The notes beneath the pieces were generated by a model. The model did no database searches, was not told the origin of the DNA, and worked only from the letters and a program-made list of their open reading frames with translations. A DNA stretch of 64,000 bases from an uncultured Sphingomonadaceae bacterium (lineage in GTDB: Bacteria > Pseudomonadota > Alphaproteobacteria > Sphingomonadales > Sphingomonadaceae): contig CANLUL010000001.1 of NCBI GenBank assembly GCA_947494305.1, positions 1,302,001 to 1,366,000 of the forward strand. Reading direction: 5' to 3'. A program made the translations under genes and the position numbers. The first letter of the stretch is position 1. Each line of letters starts with the position of its first letter. Shown piece by piece: positions 17,403 through 27,495 of the stretch.

Positions 17403-18646
17403 CCCAAGGCGGCTTGTTTTTCCTCTGCCTGCCGGTCCAGTTCGGCGCGGGATTTTTTCTCGCTGGAAGATTTCAACTGGCCGCAAGCTGCCATAATGTC
17501 TTGACCGCGCGGCGTTCGCACAGGTGCGCTGATACCTGAGTCGAAGATAATTTTGGAAAACGACTTGATCCGCTCCGGCGTTGAACATTCATAAGGCGAT
17601 CCCGGCCAAGGGTTGAACGGGATCAAATTCACCTTTGCCGGCAGATCATAGTTGCGCAGTAAATTGACCAACTCGCGCGCATCTTGATCGCTGTCATTCT
17701 TGTCTTTCAACATCACATATTCAAAGGTGATCCGCCGGGCATTGCTGGCACCGGGATACTCGGCGCAAGCCTGCAACAGTTCTTCGATCGAATATTTGCG
17801 GTTGAGCGGAACGATCTCATCACGCGTTTCCTTGTTTACGGCATGCAGTGAGATGGCGAGATTGACGTTAATTTCTTCACCCGCGCGCGCAATCATTGGG
17901 ACAACGCCGCTGGTAGACAAAGTGATCCGGCGACGAGAAAGCGCCAATCCCGAACCGTCCATAACCACCTTCATCGCATCCCGGACATTGTCAAAATTAT
18001 AGAGCGGTTCGCCCATACCCATCAAAACGATATTGGTTAAAACGCGGCCATCCGATTTGTAGGCTTGATTATATTCTTTGGTAGAAGCCGCCTCATCTTC
18101 ATCGTCAAAATCCATCACGCCTTTCGGCCATTCACCCAGATCATCACGTGCCAACATGACTTGTCCGACAATTTCGCCGGGAGATAAGTTTCGTACCAAA
18201 CGCATGGTACCGGTGTGACAAAAACGGCAATTGAGCGTGCAACCCACTTGACTCGAGATACACAGCGTCCCTCGATCTTCATCGGGAATGAAGACCATTT
18301 CATATTCTTGTTTATCCGCTGAACGCAGCAACCATTTGCGGGTACCGTCTTTTGATAGATGTGCTTCAACAATCTCCGGACGACCAATGACAAATCGCTC
18401 ATCCAGCCATGGGCGAAGTGATTTGCTCATATCGGTCATCAAGGAAAAGTCGGTGATACCGCGATGATAAATCCAGTGAAAAAGCTGTTTGGAGCGCAAT
18501 TTACACTGCTTCTCATCCAATCCCGCTTCCGATAAAATATCACGAATCTCAGGCTGGCTCAGACCAATAATATCGACCTTACCATCATCACGTGGCGTGA
18601 CTTTGGCGGGCAAGGGAACTGGATCAATATGGCCGGGAATCTGCAT
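17399..18646 (-). CDS. rlmN: Dual-specificity RNA methyltransferase RlmN
   Basis: Radical-SAM enzyme that makes 2-methyladenosine at 23S rRNA A2503 and tRNA A37. The 415-residue protein has the 4Fe-4S binding [17 protein letters not shown] (Cx3Cx2C), the [17 protein letters not shown] block, and a C-terminal [11 protein letters not shown] with the conserved catalytic cysteine of the mono-methyl intermediate. [15 protein letters not shown] is also family-typical. A longer than usual N-terminal region begins [16 protein letters not shown]. It is convergent with RidA and divergent from the dipeptidase gene. Confidence 0.98.
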   Translation of the reverse strand: MQIPGHIDPVPLPAKVTPRDDGKVDIIGLSQPEIRDILSEAGLDEKQCKLRSKQLFHWIYHRGITDFSLMTDMSKSLRPWLDERFVIGRPEIVEAHLSKDGTRKWLLRSADKQEYEMVFIPDEDRGTLCISSQVGCTLNCRFCHTGTMRLVRNLSPGEIVGQVMLARDDLGEWPKGVMDFDDEDEAASTKEYNQAYKSDGRVLTNIVLMGMGEPLYNFDNVRDAMKVVMDGSGLALSRRRITLSTSGVVPMIARAGEEINVNLAISLHAVNKETRDEIVPLNRKYSIEELLQACAEYPGASNARRITFEYVMLKDKNDSDQDARELVNLLRNYDLPAKVNLIPFNPWPGSPYECSTPERIKSFSKIIFDSGISAPVRTPRGQDIMAACGQLKSSSEKKSRAELDRQAEEKQAALG

Positions 18647-18744
18647 AGGCGCGCATATAGTAGCGATGTCGACGAAATACCAGCACGCTTGTGCACCACC
18701 CGCTCTCCATCTACGGTCACTAAAAATAATGGGGGGACGGAAGA

Positions 18745-20058
18745 ATGTTTCACGAATATCGCAGACGCGTTTATCACGGCGCCAAAATCGGGTTCATACT
18801 CGCTGGTGCATCGTTGCTGCCATCTTGCATGGCGAGTAATGGCAACGCGCAATCCGCAGCAGCAACTGTCCCAGCCGAAACGATGGCAGAAAAAGTTACG
18901 CGTATCCATGACAGTGCTTTGATCCTCGATGCGCACGCGGATATCGTTTTGCCCGAGACATCCAAAACCTATCTGGCGAGCGATGGTCTCTCCAAAGTGC
19001 ATCCATCGAAATTGCGTGCGGGTAAAGTAGATGCGGTGGTCATGTCCGTTGCCGTTGGTCCCGGGCCGCGAACCGCAGAGGGAGATGCTGCAGCTAAAGC
19101 CGAAGCAAATGCAAAATTGGCCGCAGCCATTAAGTTAGCAAATCAGAATGATGATATTGTCATTGAAGCAACGGCTCAAGAAATCAAAGCCGCCACAAAG
19201 GCTGGCAAAAAAGTTCTAATCCTTGGTTTTCAAAATGCTCGCTCTTTGAGCGGAAATATTGATGAGATCGACCGCTACTACAAATCTGGCGTACGTGTTT
19301 TTGGCCTCAATCATTTGGGGCATAATGATTTTTCCGACAGTTCCAGGCCTCTATATATCGCCGAAAAAAAGGGCTATGAGGTAACTGAGGAGCATAAAGG
19401 ACTGTCGAAATTAGGCGTAGCTGCCGTCCAAAGGATCAATGCCCTGGGCGGATTAGTAGATGTTTCCCAAATGTCCAAAGCGGCAACCATGCAAACCATT
19501 AGAATTTCGAGCGCTCCCGTTATTGCAAGTCACTCGAATGTCAGGGCGCTTTCGGATGTGTCGAGGAACCTTTCGGATGCTGAAATCGACCTAATTGGTT
19601 TACGCGGCGGTGTTATTCACATTGCATCTTTCGGTGCGTATTTGGTTGATCTTTCCGATCCCGAATTATTGGCTGCAATCAAAAAAGTTCGCCTCGATCA
19701 TGATCTGCCCGAAGCCTATTCCTATCCCTATGAGCTCTATTGGGAAATTCCCGATCTAAAAAAGCGGACATCTTTCCTGATGGCAATGCGGGACACCATT
19801 GGTACTGGCTCGATTGACCGGATGATTGATCATATTGATTATGTCGTTAAGCGTATTGGCATTGATCATGTTGGCATTGGCACCGACTTTAATCACGGCG
19901 GAGGCATAGATGGTTTCACTGATGCAAGCGAAGCGAAAAACATCACAGCCGGTTTGATAAAGCGTGGTTACAATGAAGAGCAAATCTCCAAAATCTGGAG
20001 TGGCAACTTTTTACGCGCGTTGGCGGAAGCCGAGCGGCTTGGTAAAGCACAAAACTAA
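18745..20058 (+). CDS. M19-family membrane dipeptidase (probable lipoprotein)
   Basis: A 437-residue zinc dipeptidase of the renal-dipeptidase family. The N-terminus ([18 protein letters not shown] then AGASLLPSC) looks like a signal with a lipobox-like cysteine around residue 28, implying export to the periplasm. Active-site blocks are [10 protein letters not shown] (metal-binding HxD), [36 protein letters not shown] and [13 protein letters not shown]. Family members split dipeptides, including D-amino-acid-containing ones. It is flanked by rlmN (divergent) and the P450 (convergent). Confidence 0.93.
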   Translation: MFHEYRRRVYHGAKIGFILAGASLLPSCMASNGNAQSAAATVPAETMAEKVTRIHDSALILDAHADIVLPETSKTYLASDGLSKVHPSKLRAGKVDAVVMSVAVGPGPRTAEGDAAAKAEANAKLAAAIKLANQNDDIVIEATAQEIKAATKAGKKVLILGFQNARSLSGNIDEIDRYYKSGVRVFGLNHLGHNDFSDSSRPLYIAEKKGYEVTEEHKGLSKLGVAAVQRINALGGLVDVSQMSKAATMQTIRISSAPVIASHSNVRALSDVSRNLSDAEIDLIGLRGGVIHIASFGAYLVDLSDPELLAAIKKVRLDHDLPEAYSYPYELYWEIPDLKKRTSFLMAMRDTIGTGSIDRMIDHIDYVVKRIGIDHVGIGTDFNHGGGIDGFTDASEAKNITAGLIKRGYNEEQISKIWSGNFLRALAEAERLGKAQN

Positions 20059-20063
20059 ATTGC

Positions 20064-20111
20064 AAGCATCCGGGCAAAGCGACAACATCACGCCGCCAAA
20101 TCCGGATGCTT
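20064..20111. terminator. Hairpin between convergent dipeptidase and P450 genes
   Basis: AAGCATCCGG (20064-20073) pairs with CCGGATGCTT (20102-20111) around a 28-base loop, in the short gap between two converging genes. A perfect 10-bp stem in this place fits a bidirectional terminator, although the loop is long and no clear T-run follows on either side. Confidence 0.5.
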
Positions 20112-20134
20112 CGAGATCCAGATAAATTTGCAGC

Positions 20135-21391
20135 CTATTTCAGATCAAACTTGATATGCAATTCGGGCAAGGCACGCAAAATAATACTGGGTTCAGACAC
20201 TGGGTCTGGAAAAGCTTCATCGAGCCGAAAATTTTTAGCATGAGCCAAAAATGCCTCAAACCCTCTATTCAGTTCCTGCCGTGCCAATGATGATCCGGGA
20301 CAGGCATGTACACCAGAACCGAAGGAAAGGTGAGCACCCGCCCCTTTCCTGCCTAGGACACACACTTCAGGATCTTCAAATTTCTCATCATCGCGATTGG
20401 CTGAGCCATAATGTGAAAATATGACATCGCCCGCTTTCAACGGATAATCACCCAGCATTGTATCCTCAGTAACCAGCCGCGGCAGCCCCTGAACCGGCGT
20501 TTCCAGACGAAGCACTTCTTCAACAAATACTGGGATTTGGCTTGGATCAGCTTGAAGATCTTCTTGCAATTTTGGATTGCGACAAAGAAGCAGCATGCCC
20601 CATCCAAAGGTGCTGGTGGTGGTCTCATGTCCCGCAACAAGAAACTGATTCAATATGCTCAGCATCTCATTATACTCCAGCAATCGATCCTCTTTCTCCA
20701 ATTTGCTGGTTGCCAATATCGTAATCATATCATCTTTGGGATCGCGCCTCCGGTCATCAATCAGTCGGATGAGCATCTGTTCCAGATCAAGCGCTTTTTG
20801 CGCACGATCAATTAGCTGCGGCTCAGTAAGCGGTGATAAACGTAAGGTACCAGCCGCAGAGGTTGCACAAATATTGAATTTTTCAACAAGTTCCTCAGGA
20901 ATACCCAGCCGCTTGCCGATAATTTCCAGCGGAATTGGGAATGCAAATTCCCGCATAAAATCCAGACTCGTCAAGTCACCCAAATGATCAATCGTTTTCT
21001 CCACAACTTCGACCACTTGCGGTTCGGTTTTATTGACCTGGGACGCGGTAAACAACATCGCCACAAGCGAACGGTACATTGTTTGAACCGGAGGATCTTC
21101 TGTTAGCATTGTCGGAATTGGCGGAAGCATCTGTCCCTGAATTGCCGCCACCTTTTCCTGAGTTGATGACGATGCAGATTCGAAAGCCGCCATGGCCAGG
21201 CCAGCCATGAAATCAGCAAATTTACTGGAATATACCTTGGTATCGCGAAGCACCTGCCGGATGAGTTGATATCGCGTAACAACATGAAAATTCATTTCGG
21301 GTACAAAATGTACTGGCGATTCCGCCCTGAGCTTTCGATAGACGGGATACGGATCGATTAGATTTTTTTCGTCAAACAGGCTTATTGTCAT
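20135..21391 (-). CDS. Cytochrome P450
   Basis: A 418-residue soluble bacterial P450. The haem loop LSFGSGVHACPGSSLARQEL carries the axial cysteine at about residue 364; the I-helix oxygen-activation site is FLVAGHETTTSTFGW; the ExxR motif is EEVLRLET. A GGAGAG ribosome site precedes the ATG. The substrate is unknown; sphingomonads carry many P450s for hydrocarbon, terpene or fatty acid hydroxylation. No ferredoxin gene is adjacent, although a ferredoxin-NADP reductase lies at 29963, so partners may be encoded elsewhere. Confidence 0.96.
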   Translation of the reverse strand: MTISLFDEKNLIDPYPVYRKLRAESPVHFVPEMNFHVVTRYQLIRQVLRDTKVYSSKFADFMAGLAMAAFESASSSTQEKVAAIQGQMLPPIPTMLTEDPPVQTMYRSLVAMLFTASQVNKTEPQVVEVVEKTIDHLGDLTSLDFMREFAFPIPLEIIGKRLGIPEELVEKFNICATSAAGTLRLSPLTEPQLIDRAQKALDLEQMLIRLIDDRRRDPKDDMITILATSKLEKEDRLLEYNEMLSILNQFLVAGHETTTSTFGWGMLLLCRNPKLQEDLQADPSQIPVFVEEVLRLETPVQGLPRLVTEDTMLGDYPLKAGDVIFSHYGSANRDDEKFEDPEVCVLGRKGAGAHLSFGSGVHACPGSSLARQELNRGFEAFLAHAKNFRLDEAFPDPVSEPSIILRALPELHIKFDLK

Positions 21392-21556
21392 TTTCTCTCC
21401 TAACGGATAGCCTTCCCGCCGATCGACTGAAGCGCATGCTATCCTCTCTATTTTTTAGAGATTGCACGACCGTTTTCTATTGATACATATCAAATAAAAA
21501 GATCAAAAACGCCGGAAATCAGGGAAAATCCCTGTCTTTTTTGCTAGTCGAAGAGG

Positions 21557-22048
21557 TTATCTTAGTCTGGAGCACCCAAGAGAGGCAGCATCTATTGCCG
21601 TAGCAGCACCTCGCAAAAGATACGCATCGACGATCGGTTTACCGTCGCGACCTATGCTTTCAACCGTCATGCTTTTCGCAGAGCGAATGGCGGCCACCAA
21701 AGCGGCATCCATACGTTTATCCTGTGACCAGGCATCGGTGGTGTTGGCGGTTAATCGGAAACGACGACCGGCTATGCTGACGATTACCCGGCTATTGGTC
21801 GAGCGTTCACGGCTGAGGCGAGTATGAAATTGACGACGGATTTTGCGGTTCGGCCAAAAGCCGATGGAGGCATAGGATTTTCGCTCCGCCTTGCCGGTTA
21901 TTTCTTCGGATTCAGCAATGGCATAACAGCGCGGGATTTCTGCATCACGAAATGCCCCCCAGCTGTTAAAAATCCCTAGGGAATCTTTGGCTATCGCCGG
22001 TGCAGGCAAAAACAGCATCGGTAATATCAAGACAAAGAGACGCTTCAA
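21557..22048 (-). CDS. Small secreted protein of unknown function (163 aa)
   Basis: Not recognised with certainty. An N-terminal signal peptide (LFVLILPMLFLPAPAIA, cut near residue 20) leads to a mature part with W and aromatic residues (GIFNSWGAFRDAEIPRCYAI), a basic middle (NRKIRRQFHTRLSRERS) and a C-terminal LLRGAATAIDAASLGCSRLR. Two cysteines in the mature part could form one disulfide. Its start is TTG (22046-22048), overlapping the TGA of the phosphatase gene as TTGA, with a GGAGAAGG site ahead, so the two genes are translationally coupled. It may be a sphingomonad family of small periplasmic proteins. Confidence 0.75.
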   Translation of the reverse strand: MKRLFVLILPMLFLPAPAIAKDSLGIFNSWGAFRDAEIPRCYAIAESEEITGKAERKSYASIGFWPNRKIRRQFHTRLSRERSTNSRVIVSIAGRRFRLTANTTDAWSQDKRMDAALVAAIRSAKSMTVESIGRDGKPIVDAYLLRGAATAIDAASLGCSRLR

Positions 22049-22686
22049 GCCTTCTCCCCTTCCCCGCCGCCAAGATGAACTACCGTCTCAACACCATCGC
22101 AGATTTCAACAATCGATCCCTGCGGCAGGCTCTGCGCAATTGGCGCATCATATTTTGGATGCTCTGGCAAACCGGTCAGCATGCCGCGCAACACCCGACT
22201 GGTCATGCCGTGGCTGATCAACACGGTATCCCGTTCAAACTTTTGATCGATCAGCCATTGCTGCAATCGCTGGACAATATCTTGATAGCTTTCCCCGCCG
22301 GGCGCAACGGTCGCGAACAGCATCTCATCAGGGTCGATTTCAAGGGCACCATCCAGATCGGCATAATAGGTGCCGGTCCATGCGCCCATTTCAATTTCAC
22401 CAAGCCGCTTGTCCGGCCTGGCTTGGTGCCAGTCTAATCCAATATGCTCGGTTATGATCGAAAGCGTCTGCAACGCTCTGTCGGTGTTGGAAGCAACCAG
22501 ATCTAGCGCCGGCTCCTCTCCCAAATGGAGTGCCAATGCGCGGCCCATTTCATCGGCCTGGGCAAATCCGGTCAAAGTCAGCGGCGTATAGGCTTCATTG
22601 CCTTGAATACGCGCCGCCTTGTTAAAAATTGTTTCGCCATGGCGGGCAATGTAAAGTCGCTTTCCGTTTGTATCTATACCGCTCAT
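22045..22686 (-). CDS. Histidine phosphatase family protein
   Basis: A 213-residue phosphohistidine-type phosphatase of the phosphoglycerate mutase/GpmB group. RLYIARHGETIFNKAARIQG holds the RHG catalytic motif (histidine nucleophile near residue 16), LVASNTDRALQTLSII the second arginine, EIEMGAWTGT the catalytic glutamate region, and LISHGMTSRVLRG the second histidine. The reaction may be phosphoglycerate, sugar phosphate or nucleotide dephosphorylation; not decidable. It is the first gene of a two-gene unit with the 163-residue secreted protein. Its 5' end is 229 bases from dnaN, divergent. Confidence 0.93.
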   Translation of the reverse strand: MSGIDTNGKRLYIARHGETIFNKAARIQGNEAYTPLTLTGFAQADEMGRALALHLGEEPALDLVASNTDRALQTLSIITEHIGLDWHQARPDKRLGEIEMGAWTGTYYADLDGALEIDPDEMLFATVAPGGESYQDIVQRLQQWLIDQKFERDTVLISHGMTSRVLRGMLTGLPEHPKYDAPIAQSLPQGSIVEICDGVETVVHLGGGEGEKA

Positions 22687-22759
22687 TTGATTGTATTTTT
22701 ACACTCCCGATTGGCCGCGATTGTGCAGCAATAAAGACGCTTTACCCCGCCCATCGGTT

Positions 22760-22778
22760 TTTTCCACAGTTTTCCACA
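22760..22778 (+). promoter_or_regulatory. Tandem DnaA boxes upstream of dnaN
   Basis: TTTTCCACA at 22760-22768 and again at 22770-22778, same orientation, 10 bases start to start. Both fit the relaxed DnaA-box consensus TTWTNCACA (one base from TTATCCACA). A partial TTATCCCC follows at 22782. One helical turn between copies puts both on the same DNA face. The pair lies 138 bases before the dnaN start, where DnaA could control dnaN; it could also be part of a replication-linked region. Confidence 0.6.
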
Positions 22779-22915
22779 AGATTATCCCCTGCTCTGCTTG
22801 TATCGGGCTTGCCCTGCGGCGCTTTATTGTTAATGAAGCGGAGAACTATCTGTGATTTTCATGGAGTCTATAGCTGACTCTTGATCACACCATCGGGGAA
22901 TAAAGAGGATCATTT

Positions 22916-24031
22916 ATGAAAGCGACCATTGAACGCGCTGCACTGCTCAAAAGTCTGGGCCATGTCCAGTCGGTCGTCGAGCGCCGCAACACCATCCCGA
23001 TCCTGTCCAACGTATTGATCGAAGCCAGCCAGGACGGCAGCATAAAGTTGATGGCAACCGATCTCGATCTGCAAGTTGTAGAAACGGTTGAGGCACAGGT
23101 AGAAACGGCCGGTTCCATTACCGTTTCCGCTCACACATTGTTTGATATTGCCCGCAAGCTCCCTGATGGTTCCCAGGTGCAAATGGATGCCGCAGATGGC
23201 AAGATGAAGGTTAATGCCGGACGCGCGCGGTTCAACCTGCAAACCCTGCCCCGCGATGATTTCCCGGTCATTGCCGAGGGCGACTTGCCGACTTCGTTCG
23301 AACTTCCCGCCGCATCTTTGATCCAGATAATCGACAAAACCAAGTTCGCGATCTCGACCGAAGAAACCCGCTATTATCTCAATGGCATATTCCTGCACGT
23401 GCAGGATGAAGACGCACCAGTGCTAAAGGCCGCCGCAACCGACGGCCACCGCCTGGCGCGCGTCACCCTGCCCCGTCCATCGGGCGCAGAAGGCATGCCC
23501 GATGTCATTGTTCCGCGCAAATGCGTCAATGAGCTCCGGAAGTTGCTCGATGAGAGCGGCGACAACAATGTGCAGATCGACCTGTCCGCAAGCAAAATCC
23601 GCTTCACGCTGGGCACCGCGATCCTGACATCCAAACTGATCGACGGCACCTTCCCGGATTACAGCCGCGTCATTCCGACCGGCAATGACAAGCTGCTGAA
23701 GATTGATCCAAAGAGCTTTGCGCAAGGCGTAGACCGCGTCTCCACCATCGCTACCGAGAAAACACGTGCGGTCAAGATGGCGCTGGGCGATGACAAGATC
23801 ACGTTATCGGTCACTTCGCCTGAAAATGGCAAGGCCGAAGAAGAAGTGCCGGGAGCGTATAAGGAAGACACATTCGAAATCGGCTTTAACTCACGCTATC
23901 TGATGGATATCCTGAGCGAGATTGAAGGCGACACAGTCGAATTGCACCTCGCCGACGCGAGCGCGCCGACACTGATCCGCGAGAATGATAAGTCGCCTGC
24001 GCTGTATGTGCTGATGCCGATGCGGGTTTAG
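22916..24031 (+). CDS. dnaN: DNA polymerase III beta subunit (sliding clamp)
   Basis: Ring-shaped clamp that tethers DNA polymerase III and other enzymes to DNA. The 371 residues contain the three repeated clamp domains: MKATIERAALLKSLGHVQSV and VVERRNTIPILSNVLIEA in domain 1, FAISTEETRYYLNGIF and ATDGHRLARVTLP in domain 2, and a C-terminal PTLIRENDKSPALYVLMPMRV, the family end. A good ribosome site, AGAGGA, lies 7 bases ahead of the ATG. The gene is not next to dnaA or recF here, as is common in sphingomonads, and is preceded by two tandem DnaA boxes. Confidence 0.99.
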   Translation: MKATIERAALLKSLGHVQSVVERRNTIPILSNVLIEASQDGSIKLMATDLDLQVVETVEAQVETAGSITVSAHTLFDIARKLPDGSQVQMDAADGKMKVNAGRARFNLQTLPRDDFPVIAEGDLPTSFELPAASLIQIIDKTKFAISTEETRYYLNGIFLHVQDEDAPVLKAAATDGHRLARVTLPRPSGAEGMPDVIVPRKCVNELRKLLDESGDNNVQIDLSASKIRFTLGTAILTSKLIDGTFPDYSRVIPTGNDKLLKIDPKSFAQGVDRVSTIATEKTRAVKMALGDDKITLSVTSPENGKAEEEVPGAYKEDTFEIGFNSRYLMDILSEIEGDTVELHLADASAPTLIRENDKSPALYVLMPMRV

Positions 24032-24055
24032 ACGGACGAGCAAAGTAACCTAACC

Positions 24056-24478
24056 GTGCATTTGATCCGGTCTAAAAATAGATATAATGCGGTAATCGCT
24101 TTGTTGGCGCTTTTGCTGAGCGCACTGGCGCCATCGGGTTTCATGCCCACACAGACTGAACAGGGTTTTGCAATCAAGCTTTGCTCGGGTCATGCGGATA
24201 GCAAACTGGCAATCACGCCGGATCATCCGGATTATGTGACACTTTCGTTGATTTACGGACAATCCGATGATCACGCTCCGGCAGAAAGCGATCCGGAGTC
24301 CCCTACCCCCGCCTGTGCCTTTGCGGGTGGTGCGTCGGTCGGATTGGCATCGGCATCTCCCGATCTGGAAAGCCGCACGCTGGCTCCTGCCACACATGAA
24401 CCATCCGAACCGCGCCGCTTTGCGCTGCGCAACCGGATCAATATCCCGCCAGCTACCGGACCTCCTGTAACAATCTGA
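24056..24478 (+). CDS. DUF2946 small protein
   Basis: A 140-residue protein with a GTG start (24056). An N-terminal hydrophobic signal/anchor (NAVIALLALLLSALAPSGFMP) precedes a mature domain with CSGHADSKLAI, TPACAFAGGASVG and a His/Pro-rich C-terminus. DUF2946 proteins are short, His/Cys-containing and often lie beside metal-related outer-membrane genes, which fits the His/Met-rich protein 80 bases downstream. Metal binding is suggested by context, not shown. Only a weak ribosome site is present. Confidence 0.75.
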   Translation: MHLIRSKNRYNAVIALLALLLSALAPSGFMPTQTEQGFAIKLCSGHADSKLAITPDHPDYVTLSLIYGQSDDHAPAESDPESPTPACAFAGGASVGLASASPDLESRTLAPATHEPSEPRRFALRNRINIPPATGPPVTI

Positions 24479-24557
24479 ACTTTGTCCCAATAATTTCGCG
24501 GTGCGCGCCGGATAAGCCTGCGCCTTCGCCGCGTTCAGATATGTACAGGAATTACTT

Positions 24558-25643
24558 ATGAAAACTCTTGCTTCGGCAGGCGCGATGATCGCTGCTTGCT
24601 CTTTGACGACCCCCGCCCTCGCCCACGATGTGCGGGCCGATGACCATGCGCCGATTGGCGTGATGGCCGACCATGCCCACAAACAGGGTGAGTTCATGCT
24701 CTCCATCCGGCATATGCATATGGAAATGTCGGGCAATCAGATCGGTTCGGATGGTATCTCACCGGATGAGATTGTGACCACCATTCCCAACCGCTTTTTT
24801 GGCGCACCGGGACAGCCGCCAACACTCAGGATCGTGCCTACTTCGATGCGGACCGACATGACCATGGTGGGTGCGATGTACGCGCCGACCGATTGGGTCA
24901 CGCTGGTTGCGATGGGCAGCTATGTGCAAAAGGAAATGGATCACACGACCTATATGGGCGGTATGGGCACCAATGTGCGCGGTGAGTTTCGGACCAGTCC
25001 GGAAGGCTTTGGCGATATCACTGTGGGCGGTATTTTTCCGGTTTTGGGCGTGGCGGATCGGAAGTCTGACAGCCAGCAGGAATTGAACATCCGTGCTGCG
25101 GTCTCGATTCCCACCGGTTCGACCACCAAAACAGCAGAGATTCTGACGCCTATGGGCGGAACACCAACGGTGCGCACGCCCTATATGATGCAAATCGGCA
25201 GCGGCACATGGGATCTGAAACCCGCGGCGACGTTCAAAGGTTGGTCGGGCAAGGTCGGTTACGGCGTCCAATATGCCGGAACGATCCGTATGGGCAGCAA
25301 CGATCAGGGATACAGTTTTGGTGACATTCATGAAGCCACGGCCTGGGTTAGCTATTCCCCCGCCCAGTGGATAAGCTTGTCAGGACGCATCAAGGGTCGG
25401 ACGATGGGGCGGGTTGATGGCATCGATCCGATGATCATGGGTCCCGTCCAGACCGCCAATCCTGATTTTCAGGGCGGTGAGCGCATTGATCTAGTTGCCG
25501 GTGTGAACACGGTTGTCACCCATGGCGCGTTGGCGGGTCACCGCTTTGGGTTGGAGGTCGGTGCGCCGATCTATCAGGATCTCAATGGTCCCCAGATGAC
25601 CGGGGACTGGATGCTGACGGTGGGTTGGCAAAAGGCGTTTTAA
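24558..25643 (+). CDS. His/Met-rich predicted outer-membrane beta-barrel protein
   Basis: A 361-residue protein with a signal peptide (MKTLASAGAMIAACSLTTPA, cut after ALA). The mature N-terminus is rich in His, Asp and Met (HDVRADDHAPIGVMADHAH, SIRHMHMEMSGNQI), a composition seen in copper-handling proteins. The remainder alternates short amphipathic strands with Gly-rich turns (GGMGTNVRGEFRTSPEGFGD, GVQYAGTIRMGSND) and ends in KAF with a C-terminal aromatic residue, as beta-barrels do. It resembles MetA-pathway/transporter-type barrels. It follows DUF2946, so the pair may deal with a metal or phenolic ligand at the outer membrane. The exact ligand is unknown. Confidence 0.7.
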   Translation: MKTLASAGAMIAACSLTTPALAHDVRADDHAPIGVMADHAHKQGEFMLSIRHMHMEMSGNQIGSDGISPDEIVTTIPNRFFGAPGQPPTLRIVPTSMRTDMTMVGAMYAPTDWVTLVAMGSYVQKEMDHTTYMGGMGTNVRGEFRTSPEGFGDITVGGIFPVLGVADRKSDSQQELNIRAAVSIPTGSTTKTAEILTPMGGTPTVRTPYMMQIGSGTWDLKPAATFKGWSGKVGYGVQYAGTIRMGSNDQGYSFGDIHEATAWVSYSPAQWISLSGRIKGRTMGRVDGIDPMIMGPVQTANPDFQGGERIDLVAGVNTVVTHGALAGHRFGLEVGAPIYQDLNGPQMTGDWMLTVGWQKAF

Positions 25644-25650
25644 AAAGGAA

Positions 25651-25683
25651 GCAAAGCCCCTCCGGTTAGTGGAGGGGCTTTGC
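25651..25683. terminator. Strong bidirectional terminator hairpin
   Basis: GCAAAGCCCCTCC (25651-25663) and GGAGGGGCTTTGC (25671-25683) form a perfect 13-bp stem with a 7-base GGTTAGT loop. It lies between the barrel protein gene (plus) and the D-aminoacylase (minus), which converge on it, so it probably ends both transcripts. Confidence 0.85.
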
Positions 25684-25688
25684 GTATA

Positions 25689-27431
25689 TTACTCCGCCGC
25701 TTCCATCATTTCCACAACCTGTGGACCACGGATCAATCCGCCAGGGCGCTTGTCGGTCACGACGCCACCCTTGAAGGTAATCTGACCCGATTTGATCGTA
25801 TAATCATAACCATCGGCTTTTTGCAGCAAACGCTTACCACCGGCGGGCAGATCAAATGCCAGCCATGGTTTGCCCAGCTTGATCCGGTCCATATCAATAA
25901 CATTGACGTCTGCCAGATATCCGGGTTTCAGCACGCCGCGATCATTGAGGCCATATAACCGTGCGGTATCCAGACATTGCCGCTTTATCGCATGTTCAAT
26001 GCTCAGCGTGCCGCGTTTGCGGTTCTTGACCCAGTGTTCCAACATGAAGGTCGGGCTGGCCGCATCGCAAATCGTTCCGCAATGCGCACCGCCGTCGGAC
26101 AGGCTGTTCACTGTATCATCAGCCTGTTGCAGGTCTTCGAGGAAATCCAGATTGCCATCAATATAATTGAGCAATGGCAGATAGATAAAGCCCTTGCCGT
26201 CATCTTCCATCATCAGGTCATAGGCATATTCCGCACCAGACTTGCCAGCGGCTTCCGCCCGCGATGCGATGCTTTCATCGGCTTGCGGTTCATAGTTGAA
26301 ATCCTCATCCATCTCGAACTGCATCGGCCAGCCCTGTGTAACAACCATGAACACAGGAACCATGTCCACTTCTTCGGGCATTTCGGCGGTTTCGCTCAGC
26401 AATTGCGCTTTGAAAGCAGGATCTTTCAGCTTCGCATATTTCTCATCCCAGGAAAGCTCCTCCATTGCGACCCAGCTTGGGTGACGGACAAAAGGATGCA
26501 CTGTACCCTGCCACGCCATAACAATGCCGTTTCCGCGCAGGGCAATCTGCGCAACGATATTGGCGCCATTGTCATTTTCCGCGCGCATATTTGCGATCTG
26601 TTCATCGAGCGAGATATCCTTTGCGATCGATTGCAGCGCCGCAAATGTGACCGGCAAGCCAGTTTCGCGGCTGAGCTCGCCCATCCAGCCAAACTCGTCC
26701 CATTCCTTGTTGAGGTCGCTGGCCATTTCAAAAACGCCATTGCCAACCTTGCCCATGGCACGACCAATTTCGATCAATTCTTCTTTGGTTGCCGTTGTGC
26801 CGGGGACCAATTCACCGTCAATCGAACGGTGCAATATGGTTCGCGATGTTGAAAAGCCAAGCGCGCCGGCTTTGACGCCATCAGCGACGATATCTGCCAT
26901 TTGTTTCACATCTTCGTCGGTGGGAACAGCACCCGGCTTCTCCCGATCACCCAGCACATAGGCACGCACTGCGCCATGCGGAACATGGGTTGCCACATCT
27001 ACCGTGCGCGGCATTTTTTCCAGCTCGTCGAGATATTCGGGGAAGGTTTCCCAGTTCCAGGTCATGCCTTCGGCCAGTGCTGTGCCAGGAATATCCTCCA
27101 CCCCTTCCATCAGGCCGATCAACCATTCACGGCGATCGGGCTTAGCGGGAGCGAAGCCAACGCCGCAATTTCCCATCACCACTGTTGTGATGCCATGCCA
27201 CGATGAGGGCGCCATTTCGTCGTCCCATGTCGCCTGACCATCATAATGGGTATGCACATCGACAAATCCGGGCGTAACCATTTTGCCCGTCGCATCGACT
27301 TCTTCACGGCCCTCGCTGGATACTTGGCCGACCAGAGTTACCACGCCGCCATCAATAGCGACATCGGCCACAAAGGGCTCTGCGCCGGTGCCGTCAACGA
27401 CTGTACCACCACGAATTACCAGATCATGCAT
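25689..27431 (-). CDS. N-acyl-D-amino-acid deacylase-family amidohydrolase
   Basis: A 580-residue metal-dependent hydrolase of the D-aminoacylase/dihydroorotase superfamily. It starts [20 protein letters not shown] with a GGAGAG site ahead; the longer frame from 27461 lacks one. Active-site blocks include [20 protein letters not shown] (metal-binding HxH), [16 protein letters not shown], a central [15 protein letters not shown] and [16 protein letters not shown], the last with the catalytic Asp and His. The D-aminoacylase group removes acyl chains from N-acyl-D-amino acids; the exact substrate is not readable. An Atg22-like MFS permease is encoded 64 bases upstream, so transport and deacylation may be linked. 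Confidence 0.9.
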   Translation of the reverse strand: MHDLVIRGGTVVDGTGAEPFVADVAIDGGVVTLVGQVSSEGREEVDATGKMVTPGFVDVHTHYDGQATWDDEMAPSSWHGITTVVMGNCGVGFAPAKPDRREWLIGLMEGVEDIPGTALAEGMTWNWETFPEYLDELEKMPRTVDVATHVPHGAVRAYVLGDREKPGAVPTDEDVKQMADIVADGVKAGALGFSTSRTILHRSIDGELVPGTTATKEELIEIGRAMGKVGNGVFEMASDLNKEWDEFGWMGELSRETGLPVTFAALQSIAKDISLDEQIANMRAENDNGANIVAQIALRGNGIVMAWQGTVHPFVRHPSWVAMEELSWDEKYAKLKDPAFKAQLLSETAEMPEEVDMVPVFMVVTQGWPMQFEMDEDFNYEPQADESIASRAEAAGKSGAEYAYDLMMEDDGKGFIYLPLLNYIDGNLDFLEDLQQADDTVNSLSDGGAHCGTICDAASPTFMLEHWVKNRKRGTLSIEHAIKRQCLDTARLYGLNDRGVLKPGYLADVNVIDMDRIKLGKPWLAFDLPAGGKRLLQKADGYDYTIKSGQITFKGGVVTDKRPGGLIRGPQVVEMMEAAE

Positions 27432-27495
27432 CGATTCTCTCCTGAATATATATGAGTGCAATAACAGATTTAATCGATTGGTTAAAGTGGTCTCA

